Shown: piece by piece, positions 8,388-17,069 of the stretch | How positions within the stretch are numbered: position 1 is the first letter of the stretch | Layout of the letters: each line of letters starts with the position of its first letter | NCBI RefSeq assembly: GCF_003390395.1 | Contig: NZ_QUOV01000001.1 | Span: 868,001 to 932,000, forward strand | Reading direction: 5' to 3' | From: Thalassotalea euphylliae | Lineage (GTDB): Bacteria; Pseudomonadota; Gammaproteobacteria; Enterobacterales; Alteromonadaceae | DNA: 64,000 nucleotides | The notes under the pieces: model-generated | What the model was told of the DNA's origin: nothing | The model's database searches: none | Seen by the model: the letters and a program-made list of their open reading frames with translations, nothing else | Made by a program: the position numbers and the translations under genes

Positions 8388-9623
8388 ATGGCTGATTGTT
8401 TTAGTCAATCGGGGTTGCTGCCATTTGAGCAAGCGAAAACCCTCATATTAGAAAATGTTCCAACCCACAGCGATAGTGAAGAAATTCCCATTGACCAGGC
8501 AATTGGTAGAGTTCTAGCCAGCCAAGTGCTGAGCCCCGTTAATGTGCCTCCTCATGATAATTCAGCGATGGATGGCTATGCCTTTGCTCAGGCAAGTGTT
8601 GAGCATACTAATAGGCTAAGGTTGGTAGGCAAAGCGCTTGCAGGTGCACCCTTTAAAGGCCAAGTCGGTGCAGGTGAATGCGTTCGCATTATGACCGGTG
8701 CTAAATTGCCTTTAGGCTGTGACACGGTTGAAATGCAAGAAAATGTTGAGGCTCAAGACGATCAGCTTGAGCTGCAACAAGCAACTAAGCATGGTCAGCA
8801 CGTTAGAGCGACAGGCGAAGATATTGTGCAACAACAAGTATTGATGAACGAAGGACATCAGTTAACGAGCGCTGATATAGGTACCTTGGCTTCTATTGGT
8901 ATTGCCTCCGTCGCCGTTGTGAAACCGCTGACTATTGCGTTGATTGCGACAGGAGATGAGTTAAAACAGCCAGGTGAAGTGTTAAAGGAAGGGGATATTT
9001 TTGAAAGTAATCGCTTCTTTTTGTCGGCGATGTTGAGCAAGCTACCAGTTAAGGTGATTGATTTTGGCGTGATCGCTGACGATAAAGAGAAACTGCGAGC
9101 AGCGTTTAATCAAGCTAACCAGCAAGCGGATGTGGTGATCTCAAGTGGCGGTGTTTCAGTGGGGGAGGCTGACTACACTAAACTGATTTTGGAAGAATTA
9201 GGCCAAGTAGGCTTTTGGAAAATTGCCATGAAGCCAGGCAAACCGTTTGCTTTTGGTAAGCTAGCGAACAGCACCTTCTTTGGCCTGCCGGGAAATCCCG
9301 TTTCAGCATTGGTCACTTTTTACCAGCTAGTGGTGCCTGCGCTCTACCAAATGATGGCGGGGCAAATGCCACCGCGCGTTAAATTGCCTGCGGTAACAAC
9401 TTCAGCACTGAGAAAAGCACCGGGGCGCATGGATTTTCAACGGGCGGTTTGGCAGTTAAATAGCGAAGGTCAACTTGAAGTGACAAGCACAGGCTCACAA
9501 GGCTCTGGCATCTTAACCAGCATTGCCAAAGCTAACTGCTTTATTTTGTTACCACAAGATCAAGGTCGAGTTGAGCTGGGCGAAACTGTGACGATAGAGT
9601 TGTTTGACGAGTTAATCTCATAA
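8388..9623 (+). CDS. moeA: Molybdopterin molybdenumtransferase MoeA
   Basis: MoeA inserts molybdate into adenylated molybdopterin. The 411-residue protein has the domain order of the family: an N-terminal linker, the DNSAMDGYAFA motif near residue 58, the MogA-like domain with SSGGVSVGEADYTKLI near 251 and LPGNPVSALVTFYQLV near 302, and a C-terminal beta domain. It is divergent from the moaA operon and shares the 8239-8387 promoter region with it. The ATG follows an AAGG at nine bases. Confidence 0.95.
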   Translation: MADCFSQSGLLPFEQAKTLILENVPTHSDSEEIPIDQAIGRVLASQVLSPVNVPPHDNSAMDGYAFAQASVEHTNRLRLVGKALAGAPFKGQVGAGECVRIMTGAKLPLGCDTVEMQENVEAQDDQLELQQATKHGQHVRATGEDIVQQQVLMNEGHQLTSADIGTLASIGIASVAVVKPLTIALIATGDELKQPGEVLKEGDIFESNRFFLSAMLSKLPVKVIDFGVIADDKEKLRAAFNQANQQADVVISSGGVSVGEADYTKLILEELGQVGFWKIAMKPGKPFAFGKLANSTFFGLPGNPVSALVTFYQLVVPALYQMMAGQMPPRVKLPAVTTSALRKAPGRMDFQRAVWQLNSEGQLEVTSTGSQGSGILTSIAKANCFILLPQDQGRVELGETVTIELFDELIS

Positions 9624-9722
9624 TTAGCTACTTTCCTGAACAGTAATTTTTCCTTAACAGTAATTTCTAGAGCGGCTCAGGTGTTACTAGCAGTGACTTA
9701 AGGATTAGTTTTAAGAAATGAT

Positions 9723-9753
9723 GTGCTCATTTATAAATGATTGTAATGAGCAC
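9723..9753. terminator. Hairpin between convergent moeA and the DUF3718 gene
   Basis: GTGCTCATT pairs perfectly with AATGAGCAC across a 13-base loop. It lies between two convergent genes, where a shared terminator is expected, but no strong T-run follows on either strand, so termination is a guess. Confidence 0.4.
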
Positions 9754-9786
9754 ACCGTTTTCTGAACTGAGGCATGAGATAGTCAC

Positions 9787-10152
9787 TTATTCAATAAAGT
9801 TAACATTAATTTTATCCGCTTTGGCTACGTCGATAATTTCAACACCACCAATACTGTTTTGCAGGCGAGAGGCGGTTTTATAAGCACCGCGAGTTTCCGC
9901 AAAAGTAATAATATCGTCGCCATTACACATAACTTTCAACGCAACGTCATGTGTTGATAGGTTGTAGTCCTCCATGGCCACTTTCATTCGAATGGGTTTG
10001 TTGCTAGCCGCTGATTTACATACTTTGATCAGTGCGCGCTCTACTTGTTTGTCCATTGCCATACTATTGCCGCTCACCAGCGCCAACGATAAACCAGCGA
10101 CAACGCCAGTGATGACAGTTTTAACCTTAATTGTTTTGATTGGGCTATTCAT
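9787..10152 (-). CDS. Secreted DUF3718-type protein
   Basis: This is a 121-residue protein with a cleavable signal peptide: a Lys-rich start, a hydrophobic core VVAGLSLALVSG and a likely cut after SMA near residue 32. The mature part carries ALIKVCKSAASNKPIRMK and VALKVMCNGDDIITFAE. I associate this pattern with DUF3718 proteins of Shewanella, Colwellia and Pseudoalteromonas. Two Cys residues (CKS and CNG) could form a disulfide in the periplasm. Function is unknown. An AAGGAGATTAACA stretch provides a good ribosome-binding site. The gene stands alone. Confidence 0.7.
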   Translation of the reverse strand: MNSPIKTIKVKTVITGVVAGLSLALVSGNSMAMDKQVERALIKVCKSAASNKPIRMKVAMEDYNLSTHDVALKVMCNGDDIITFAETRGAYKTASRLQNSIGGVEIIDVAKADKINVNFIE

Positions 10153-10553
10153 TGTTAATCTCCTTGATTTTGATGGCGTGCAAAGTGTTACTGAGCATCA
10201 ATTAGCACGCTTGTTTAAAGTGCTGTTGTAGATGTATTGCCAAGCACAAGTTAATAGTGGTGTTTTTTCATCGAAAAGTTGTTAATGAGTCGAGACTGGC
10301 TGTAAATATCTTTACCGTAGAAAACAGGTTGTTCGTCGCTAAGTGATTAATAATTCGTCTTTTATGGAAAATGTGAATAATGATTTTTGAAAAATATAGT
10401 TACATTCGATCGCGATAACATGAGTCTATAGCCGATAAACGGTGACAAAAATTTGGTGAAAAATTGGAATTGTGTTACTGTTGATCTATACAGTTTATTG
10501 TCTAATGTTTTACTGCGTTATTAAATGCAGTGTTCGGTAAATGAGGGAAACGC
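10153..10553. other. Intergenic region before yebG
   Basis: No gene is supported. The first part carries the promoter of the minus-strand DUF3718 gene, and the last part carries the LexA site and promoter of yebG. The middle is AT-rich with nothing recognisable. Confidence 0.6.
10478..10493. promoter_or_regulatory. LexA operator (SOS box) upstream of yebG
   Basis: CTGTTGATCTATACAG matches the gammaproteobacterial LexA consensus CTGT-N8-ACAG exactly, with an AT-rich spacer. It lies 61 bases before the yebG ATG, and yebG is a known LexA target in E. coli, so site and gene support each other. Confidence 0.88.
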
Positions 10554-10922
10554 ATGGCAGTTGAAAGTCGGTTTGTGGTAATTAGAGATGGCGTGGAGGT
10601 GCAGACGTTTATGGATAAGAAGGCCGCTGATGAATACGACAAAATGTTGGATATGGCAGATAACTTGTCTGCGATGCTCACCGATGCACCAATCGAATTG
10701 TCAGAGCAAGTAACTGAAGACCTCAGTATCTTTTTAGCGGAGCGACGCGAAGAAGTGCTCATTGCGCTGCAAGCGAAAAAGCCAAAGCCAGCACCAAAAA
10801 CTGAAGCGCAGTCTGCGAGCAACAAAGAGCAAGCATCAAATAAAGTAAGTAAAAAAGATAAAGCGACTAACACTAGTAAAGCTGATAGTAGTGATGAAGA
10901 ACAGCTTCCAGAAGCAAGTTAG
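10554..10922 (+). CDS. yebG: SOS-inducible protein YebG
   Basis: This 122-residue protein matches the YebG family, DNA-damage-induced proteins of unclear function. The conserved N-terminus MAVESRFVVIRDGVEVQTF and the segment KKAADEYDKMLDMADNLSAML are readily aligned with E. coli YebG. From about residue 78 the protein becomes a low-complexity Lys/Ala/Ser tail, longer than in E. coli (96 residues in all). Its TAG stop overlaps the next gene's GTG by one base, so both are probably induced together through the LexA site upstream. Confidence 0.93.
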   Translation: MAVESRFVVIRDGVEVQTFMDKKAADEYDKMLDMADNLSAMLTDAPIELSEQVTEDLSIFLAERREEVLIALQAKKPKPAPKTEAQSASNKEQASNKVSKKDKATNTSKADSSDEEQLPEAS

Positions 10923-11680
10923 TGACTGAAAACTTACAAACTGCATCTTCGGGTAGCTTGTCTTATCAATTGGTTTATAGTGACAAACGCAAAACAATAG
11001 GTCTACAAGTTAAGCACGGGCTTATCACAGTTCGTGCTCCCTCCTTTGTTGATAAGACTTTTGTTGAGCGATTTGTGGCCAGTAAAGCAAGCTGGCTTAG
11101 GGCAAAAGTTTCTCAACAACACAATACAGAAAACCGCTTACCACGCTATCGGCTTATGGATGGTGGTCGTATGCTATTTATGGGAAAAGAGTTCGATATT
11201 ATAGTGCAAACGGGTCGCCGACGTAGTATTGAACTTGGTGAAGAGGTTTTCACTTTTAAACTGCCAAGCAGCTATTTTGCTTCAAGCGAAGATGAAATAA
11301 ATTGTAAAGGCATACCTAGCAAGTTAACGCTTCAATTGGAAAAACAGCTTGATCAATGGCTCAAAGAGCAGGCGTTAAAATATCTACCCGAGCGGGTCCG
11401 ATATTGGTCATCAATAACCAACTTATTCCCGCAAGAGGTATTGATTAGGAAGTACAAATCCCGGTGGGGAAGTTGCACGAGTCAACGCGTTGTCAGTTTA
11501 AATAGCCGGCTAATGTTGTGCCCTGTAGAAGTTATTGACTATGTTATTATTCACGAGCTTTGCCACTTAGTTCATCTTAATCATTCCGCAAAATTCTGGC
11601 AGCTTGTAAACAGGCACTGCCCTGATATGGAACAAGCTAAATCTTGGCTTAAACAAAACCAGCGAGAGTTCTATTTTTAG
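10922..11680 (+). CDS. YgjP-like metal-dependent hydrolase (DUF45)
   Basis: This 252-residue protein belongs to the YgjP/DUF45 family of zinc-peptidase-like proteins. The zinc motif HELCH lies at residues 211-215 with a third His at 221 (HLNH), and the typical RKYKSRWGSCTSQ segment lies about 40 residues earlier. The start is a GTG that overlaps the yebG stop (TAGTG). E. coli YgjP is not established as an SOS gene, so the coupling to yebG is notable. Its substrate is unknown; the protease role is inferred only from the motif. Confidence 0.85.
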   Translation: MTENLQTASSGSLSYQLVYSDKRKTIGLQVKHGLITVRAPSFVDKTFVERFVASKASWLRAKVSQQHNTENRLPRYRLMDGGRMLFMGKEFDIIVQTGRRRSIELGEEVFTFKLPSSYFASSEDEINCKGIPSKLTLQLEKQLDQWLKEQALKYLPERVRYWSSITNLFPQEVLIRKYKSRWGSCTSQRVVSLNSRLMLCPVEVIDYVIIHELCHLVHLNHSAKFWQLVNRHCPDMEQAKSWLKQNQREFYF

Positions 11681-11708
11681 TTTCATTAGCATTCTATAGA
11701 TAACTAGC

Positions 11709-11736
11709 GCTTGAACATTTGTTTGAGCTGCTTTTT
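11709..11736 (+). terminator. Probable terminator after the ygjP-like gene
   Basis: GCTTGAAC pairs with GTTTGAGC (two G-U wobbles) around an ATTT loop and is followed by TGCTTTTT. It lies 29 bases after the stop codon of the ygjP-like gene. Confidence 0.5.
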
Positions 11737-12070
11737 CCACATGCATTGAAGTTAAAGCTACTCAGCTAATCAGCCTTCCTCTGCTTTGTAATAATTGCTT
11801 AAATTACCTAGCGCTTTATTTTTCAACTGTTTTTATATCTTTCTATATAAGTCTTTTCTTTGCACATAATTTATCCCTGCGAATATTTTCGTATTTTTTT
11901 CTTGAATGCGTAATTTTTATACGACTAAAGCGGTTATATATGAAAATTATTTGTTAATTGAGCGTTAAATTTAACGAACTATTTTCAAATTTTTGGATCA
12001 AACAATGCATAAGCAGTAAATCAGAGGTAAGAATGCACAAGTAGTAAGGTTGGGTTTATGAGGAAAGGTC

Positions 12071-12166
12071 ATGAAATTAACAACGAACGTTGTCAAAATG
12101 GTATTGATATATTGTATATCAGCGATAATTTCGCTCTTATTAATTAAGCTACTGTTGCCATTTTAA
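12071..12166 (+). CDS. Possible 31-residue single-helix membrane peptide
   Basis: The frame encodes MKLTTNVVKM followed by a continuous hydrophobic stretch of about 20 residues (VLIYCISAIISLLLIKLLLP). A strong ribosome-binding sequence AGGAAAGG lies four to eleven bases before the ATG. Codon evidence is too short to judge. It could instead be chance, since AT-rich DNA readily encodes hydrophobic runs. It precedes the receiver-CheC-GGDEF operon in the same direction, separated by about 200 bases. Confidence 0.35.
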   Translation: MKLTTNVVKMVLIYCISAIISLLLIKLLLPF

Positions 12167-12370
12167 AGGCTTTTTTGTCACAGAATTATTTTTTGTACCA
12201 ACTGGTTTGGTGCAAGGTCTTTACTTATCTCTATATTTTTCGCCTTATTTATCTACCTGTTCCCATGTGTCTAAAAATCTTACAAATATTGTTGATATTC
12301 ATTAACAATTTGAAAAATATGCGTTAGATTAGACTATTAAAATAATAATAACGAAAGGAAGTACCTCTTT

Positions 12371-12736
12371 ATGAGTTCGTCGGTTCTTATTTGTGATGAC
12401 TCGAATCTCGCGAGAAAACAAGTGATAAGAAGTTTACCCTCGCAATGGGATGTAGATGTTCAACTCGCCAAGAATGGTCTTGAAGCATTGTCTGTGTTAC
12501 GCACTGCCAATATTGATGTCATGTTTCTTGATCTAACCATGCCTGAATTAGATGGTGTCGGTGTGCTTGAAGCACTTCAACAAGAAAATATAAGCCTGCC
12601 TGTATTTGTTATTTCTGCAGATATTCAACCTGAAATGCAAAATAAAGTGTTAGAACTAGGCGCAAAGGCTTTTTTGCGTAAGCCTATTAATGCCGATACC
12701 TTAACCTCGACTTTACAAGATTTTGGAATTCTGTAA
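12371..12736 (+). CDS. Stand-alone response regulator receiver protein
   Basis: This 121-residue protein is a single CheY-like receiver domain without an output domain. The acidic pair D9-D10, the phosphoacceptor D54 (in FLDLTMPELDG), S82 and K104 (in FLRKP) are all present, so phosphorylation should be possible. Its last base overlaps the next start (TAATG). Together with the downstream CheC-like and diguanylate cyclase genes it forms a three-gene module. The cognate histidine kinase is not in the window. Confidence 0.9.
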   Translation: MSSSVLICDDSNLARKQVIRSLPSQWDVDVQLAKNGLEALSVLRTANIDVMFLDLTMPELDGVGVLEALQQENISLPVFVISADIQPEMQNKVLELGAKAFLRKPINADTLTSTLQDFGIL

Positions 12737-13341
12737 TGGCGTATGAATTAACTGAAGATCAACAAGACTGCTTGCAGGAGTTGATCAATGTTGCCATGGG
12801 TCAGGCAAGCGATCAGCTCGCTCGCTATTTAGACTCTTTCGTCTACTTAACCGTACCCAATATTGCCTTAGTCAATGGGCAAAAGTTGAGTGATGACCTT
12901 GTTGCTAACGAAGCATCTATGGCTGTTGTGAGCCAAGGCTTTTTTGGTTATGAGGGGATTCGCGGTGAAGCCTTGCTGGTCTATCAACACAAAGACTCGG
13001 ATCGTATCGGTGATTTGCTCGGCTACGAGCCCGATGAATTGTCGGTTGAAGAGCAGTTAATCGATATTAGCTCAATTTTAACAACCACTTTTTTGAATGT
13101 ATTTGCTAGCCAAATAGAAAATCAGCTTTCATACAGTGCACCAAAATTACTAGCAGATAGTAAAGGTACCTTATCGGCTCATTTGACTCAGCTTTCGTTT
13201 GATTGGGATACGGCATTAACGGTAAATATTAATTATCAGGTGACCGACTACTCGTTCAATTGTGAAATGATTTTGTTAATTCCAGAAGCTGCGATCGATA
13301 ACATTAAAACCGTTATTGATAGGATCTTGGCAGACTTTTAA
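12736..13341 (+). CDS. CheC-like phosphatase
   Basis: This is a 201-residue protein of the CheC/CheX/FliY fold, which dephosphorylates CheY-type receivers. The N-terminal half contains an intact catalytic pattern: E15-x2-N18 followed 23 residues later by P41, in the stretch LQELINVAMGQASDQLA. The second, symmetric site near residue 105-115 (EEQLIDISS) lacks the Asn, so only one of the two sites looks active. The gene overlaps the receiver gene upstream and the GGDEF gene downstream by one base each. The obvious inferred substrate is the adjacent phospho-receiver. Confidence 0.78.
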   Translation: MAYELTEDQQDCLQELINVAMGQASDQLARYLDSFVYLTVPNIALVNGQKLSDDLVANEASMAVVSQGFFGYEGIRGEALLVYQHKDSDRIGDLLGYEPDELSVEEQLIDISSILTTTFLNVFASQIENQLSYSAPKLLADSKGTLSAHLTQLSFDWDTALTVNINYQVTDYSFNCEMILLIPEAAIDNIKTVIDRILADF

Positions 13342-14291
13342 TGAGTGAGGGTATGATGGACAGCCAAATAATTGATCAATTAAATTCTGGTGTTTTACTG
13401 GTCGATCTGAACTTTAAACTCGTTCATTGGAACCGTTTCCTCGCTGTTCATGTTAATAAGCCTTTTAATGACGTTGCTGGGCAATCAATATTTGATGTCT
13501 TTCCAGAGTTACCTAAACGTTGGTTAGAGCGCAAGCTCAATAGCGTTGTTCAACTAGGTACACCAAGCTTTTGTGGTTGGGAGCAACGACACCACTTATT
13601 TGAATTACCTCACACTCGGCCAATCTCTACAGACAGCGAGTTTATGGCACAAAACTGTACGTTCTTGCCTTACCTTGAGCAGCAGCAGTTGGCGGGAGTT
13701 TATATCTTAATTGAAGATGTCACCGATGTATGCCATTACCAGTCAATGCTCAAAGCCACGATGCAGGAGCTTGAGCTAGCGACTCGAATTGATGGCCTAA
13801 CTAAAGTTTACAATCGCAAGTTTTGGGAAGAGTCACTTACTCATGAGTTTTCGCGTGCCAAGCGCTATGCTTGTGACATGAGTTTGTTGATGTTTGACCT
13901 TGATCATTTCAAGTCCATTAATGATAACTATGGTCATCAATGTGGTGATCTTGTTCTTGTCGAAGCTGCTCACAGAGTTAACTCGCTATTGCGCGATGCT
14001 GATGTTTTAGGTCGCTATGGCGGCGAAGAGTTCGCTGTTATTTTAACGGAAACTGCGCAGTTCGGTGCGGTTGAAGTCGCCGAGCGAATTAAAAAATCGC
14101 TCACTGCAACTCCTGTAGTCTTTAATGGCAAAGAGATTTATTTTTCTGCGAGCATTGGCATTGCTTCATTTAACTCTGAGCAAACCAGCCATGAGACGCT
14201 AATTGCTGAAGCTGATGCCGCTTTATATCGGGCGAAATCATCAGGGCGAAATAAAATTTGCCTCTCTCCTACACTTTATAAGTGTTCTTAA
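13341..14291 (+). CDS. PAS-GGDEF diguanylate cyclase
   Basis: This 316-residue protein makes cyclic di-GMP. An N-terminal PAS-like sensor (about 8-130: SGVLLVDLNFKLVHWN, then a VYILIEDVTD end) is followed by a short helix and a GGDEF domain from about residue 147. The active site is GGEEF at 227-231. The product-inhibition site RDAD lies at 218-221, with the usual five-residue spacing. No membrane segment is seen, so it is cytoplasmic. It is the last gene of the receiver/CheC operon, and a stem-loop follows at 14314. Confidence 0.92.
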   Translation: MSEGMMDSQIIDQLNSGVLLVDLNFKLVHWNRFLAVHVNKPFNDVAGQSIFDVFPELPKRWLERKLNSVVQLGTPSFCGWEQRHHLFELPHTRPISTDSEFMAQNCTFLPYLEQQQLAGVYILIEDVTDVCHYQSMLKATMQELELATRIDGLTKVYNRKFWEESLTHEFSRAKRYACDMSLLMFDLDHFKSINDNYGHQCGDLVLVEAAHRVNSLLRDADVLGRYGGEEFAVILTETAQFGAVEVAERIKKSLTATPVVFNGKEIYFSASIGIASFNSEQTSHETLIAEADAALYRAKSSGRNKICLSPTLYKCS

Positions 14292-14313
14292 TACCAAAAA
14301 CGTTAAACCATCA

Positions 14314-14349
14314 CAAAATAGCTGTAGAAGTTTAAATTGAGCTATTTTG
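14314..14349 (+). terminator. Stem-loop after the diguanylate cyclase operon
   Basis: CAAAATAGCT pairs perfectly with AGCTATTTTG over 10 bases around a 16-base loop. It lies just after the operon's stop codon. The stem is AT-rich and the T-run is within the stem, so it is a moderate terminator candidate. Confidence 0.5.
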
Positions 14350-14448
14350 CCTAGTTATGCACAAAAGCTATTGGTTTATTCATAATTAATGGGTTTTATT
14401 CAGTGTTTTAGAGTTGACATTCTAAAATGACAGTGGCATGTTAAGCCC

Positions 14449-14529
14449 ATGCTTAAAATTCAAAACCACATCATTACCATTATTACCACTACCACCCTCG
14501 AGGGTTGGTGGTCATTGGCTGACGTGTAA
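14449..14529 (+). CDS. thrL: thr operon leader peptide ThrL
   Basis: This 26-residue leader peptide is rich in the regulatory amino acids: after MLKIQNH comes IITIITTTT, that is four Ile and five Thr codons in nine, then [10 protein letters not shown]. In E. coli, ribosome stalling on Thr and Ile codons of thrL prevents terminator formation and lets thrABC be transcribed. Within the frame, ACCACC (14491-14496) pairs with GGTGGT (14507-14512) as a possible pause hairpin. A TTGACA at 14414 could be a -35 element, but its spacing to the ATG is short. The attenuator hairpin follows 19 bases after the stop. Confidence 0.88.
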   Translation: MLKIQNHIITIITTTTLEGWWSLADV

Positions 14530-14547
14530 ATAAAATAGATTTTTACA

Positions 14548-14585
14548 AAGCCCGTGACCTAACAAGGTCACGGGCTTTTTTGTTT
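14548..14585 (+). terminator. Threonine operon attenuator terminator
   Basis: AAGCCCGTGACCT pairs with AGGTCACGGGCTT around an AACA loop, followed by a T-run. This very strong intrinsic terminator sits between the leader peptide and thrA, exactly where an attenuator is expected. Confidence 0.9.
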
Positions 14586-14600
14586 TTAGAGGAAGAAAAA

Positions 14601-17069
14601 ATGCGGGTATTAAAGTTTGGTGGGTCATCACTGGCATCAGCGGAACGATTTAAAGCAGTTGCCGATATCATTCTTGCCAAAGAAAAAGAGTCTAGCGTTG
14701 CCGTTGTGGTATCTGCACCACAAGGTGTTACAAACCACTTGGTTGCTATGGCTGAAAATATTGGCGATGAAGCCAAAATGCAGCAAGATTTATCGCATTT
14801 CAAGCAAGCCATTGAAACCATAATCACCGACTTAAGTGCTAGCATTCCTTCTTTTGATAAGCACCATGCCGAGCAAGCGTTAACTGATTGGGAGCATCAA
14901 TTAACACGCTTGATGCAAGGGGCACATTTGCTTGAGTTTTGTCCGGATCATGTGCGGGCACGCATCATCTCAACAGGTGAGCGATTAAGCGTTGCTATTT
15001 TGTCATCAGTGATTGCCGCTCATGGAAAAGAGGCTGTAGCCCTAGCGCCTGAACAATTCTTAGCTACTAATGATGTATCACTCAATGCGGTTGCTGATCT
15101 CGTATTATGTAAAGAGAAGTTTAGCCTTGCATATCCTTCACTATCGGGCATTAGCATTATGCCAGGTTTCATTGGTGTAAATAGCAAAGGTGAAGTGACT
15201 ACGCTCGGTCGCAATGGCTCTGACTACTCAGCTGCGGTATTAGCGGTTTGTGCGCAAGCAGAATGCTGTGAAATATGGACAGATGTAGACGGTGTTTATA
15301 ATGCTGACCCACGCATTATTAAAGATGCAAAACTATTGGATTACCTCTCGTACCAAGAAGCAATGGAGCTTTCCTACTTTGGTGCGAAAGTGCTGCACCC
15401 CAAAACCATTGGCCCAATTGCGCAATTCCACATTCCTTGTTTGATTAAGAATACTGGCAACCCGTCAGCGCCGGGTACTCGCATTGCTAATGAAACTGAC
15501 GACAAGCAGCAAGTAAAAGCGATATCTAACCTAGATAACCTGACCATGGTTAATGTATCTGGTCCCGGCATGAAAGGCATGGTAGGTATGGCTAGCCGCG
15601 TATTTGCCGCGATTAGCCGCGAACAAATTTCTATGGTGATGATCAGTCAGTCATCAAGTGAATACTGTATCAGTTTTTGTATTCATACTGCTGACACGTT
15701 CCGCGCCGAACAAAGTTTAAAGCAAGAATTTGAGCTGGAGCTATTAAACGGTTTATTAGAGCCCATCGAACTACAAAGCAATTTATCTATTGTTTCACTC
15801 GTTGGTGATGGCATGCACCATCAACGCGGTGTGGCGGCTAAATTATTTTCATCATTAGCACAAGCACGCGTGAATGTTGTGGCGATTGCGCAAGACTCTT
15901 CTGAGCGCAGTATCTCAGTGGTGATTGAACAGCGTAAATGTACTGACGCACTTAAAGTGTGTCACCAAAACTTCTTCTCACACCGTTTAACCATTGATGC
16001 TTTTGTTGTTGGTTGTGGCGTTGTTGGTAGTGAACTGCTAGGTCAAATTGCTAAGCAGCAAGCGAGCCTAAAAGCGCAGCAAATCGAGCTAAAAGTATAT
16101 GGCCTAGCAAACTCAAAAGGTATGCTATTTAATGAAGGGGGTATCGACTTAGCTAATTGGCAGCAAACACTAGCCGATGCCGATGAGCAGCAACGAGAGC
16201 CGCTGACGGTTGATAACTTAAAAGCTTTTGCCCGTGATAATCACTTAATCAATCCTGTATTAGTGGATGTTACCTCGAATGAAGCGCTGGCACTGCAATA
16301 CGCAGATTATTTGGCAGAAGGCTTCCATGTTGTCACACCAAACAAAAAGGCTAATACTGATTCTTGGCAATACTACGGCAAGCTGCGCGAAGCGGCGCAA
16401 AGCACTAATCGCCGCTTCTTATACGAAACAACTGTTGGTGCTGGCTTACCTGTGATTGACACCTTACAAAACCTGATTAAAGCCGGTGATGAACTGGTGC
16501 GTTTTGAAGGGATTTTATCTGGCTCACTATCTTACATTTTCGGTAAGCTAGAAGAGGGCATGTCGCTGTCTGAGGCAACAGCGATTGCCAAAGAAAATGG
16601 TTTTACTGAGCCTGATCCACGTGATGATTTAAGCGGTATGGATGTCGCACGTAAACTATTAATTATGGCGCGTGAAGCAGGTATGCCATTAGAGCTAAAA
16701 GATATCCAAGTAGACTCTGTGTTACCGAATAATTTTGATGCCAGTGGCGATGTCAGCGAGTTTATGAATAACTTAAATGCACTTGACGGCGAAGTTGCTG
16801 AGCAAGTGGCGAAAGCCCAAGCAGAAGGGAAAGTGCTGCGCTATATCGGCACTATTAACGAAGGCAAATGCCGTGTGGCTATTCAAGCGGTCGCTGCTGA
16901 CCATCCGCTATACGTGATTAAAGACGGCGAAAATGCTCTAGCGATTCACTCTCGCTACTATCAACCACTGCCATTTGTACTGCGCGGTTATGGCGCAGGT
17001 GCTGCTGTTACCGCAGCTGGTGTTTTTGGTGACTTACTGCGCACGCTAGCTTGGGAGCAACAACACTAA
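14601..17069 (+). CDS. thrA: Bifunctional aspartokinase I / homoserine dehydrogenase I
   Basis: ThrA catalyses the first and third steps from aspartate to threonine. The ATG at 14601 follows AGAGGAAG and gives 822 residues (E. coli 820); a TTG further upstream would fall inside the attenuator and is rejected. The aspartokinase domain starts with [13 protein letters not shown] and includes [13 protein letters not shown] near 208. Two ACT regulatory domains occupy about 310-460. The homoserine dehydrogenase half begins near residue 470 ([12 protein letters not shown]) and contains TPNKKA and the catalytic-region [11 protein letters not shown]. The TAA stop overlaps the thrB start by one base. 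Confidence 0.97.
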   Translation: MRVLKFGGSSLASAERFKAVADIILAKEKESSVAVVVSAPQGVTNHLVAMAENIGDEAKMQQDLSHFKQAIETIITDLSASIPSFDKHHAEQALTDWEHQLTRLMQGAHLLEFCPDHVRARIISTGERLSVAILSSVIAAHGKEAVALAPEQFLATNDVSLNAVADLVLCKEKFSLAYPSLSGISIMPGFIGVNSKGEVTTLGRNGSDYSAAVLAVCAQAECCEIWTDVDGVYNADPRIIKDAKLLDYLSYQEAMELSYFGAKVLHPKTIGPIAQFHIPCLIKNTGNPSAPGTRIANETDDKQQVKAISNLDNLTMVNVSGPGMKGMVGMASRVFAAISREQISMVMISQSSSEYCISFCIHTADTFRAEQSLKQEFELELLNGLLEPIELQSNLSIVSLVGDGMHHQRGVAAKLFSSLAQARVNVVAIAQDSSERSISVVIEQRKCTDALKVCHQNFFSHRLTIDAFVVGCGVVGSELLGQIAKQQASLKAQQIELKVYGLANSKGMLFNEGGIDLANWQQTLADADEQQREPLTVDNLKAFARDNHLINPVLVDVTSNEALALQYADYLAEGFHVVTPNKKANTDSWQYYGKLREAAQSTNRRFLYETTVGAGLPVIDTLQNLIKAGDELVRFEGILSGSLSYIFGKLEEGMSLSEATAIAKENGFTEPDPRDDLSGMDVARKLLIMAREAGMPLELKDIQVDSVLPNNFDASGDVSEFMNNLNALDGEVAEQVAKAQAEGKVLRYIGTINEGKCRVAIQAVAADHPLYVIKDGENALAIHSRYYQPLPFVLRGYGAGAAVTAAGVFGDLLRTLAWEQQH

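Larger units (their letters stand above)
11681..12370. other. 690-base intergenic region
   Basis: This AT-rich region holds a terminator-like hairpin at 11709-11736, a possible 31-residue membrane peptide gene at 12071-12166, and the promoter of the receiver-CheC-GGDEF operon. Apart from these I recognise nothing, including no tRNA or RNA fold. Confidence 0.5.

Noticed and set aside
10502..10873. 123-residue minus-strand frame opposite yebG
   Set aside because: Antisense to a confidently identified gene with its own LexA site; composition is a mirror of the Lys/Ala/Ser tail.
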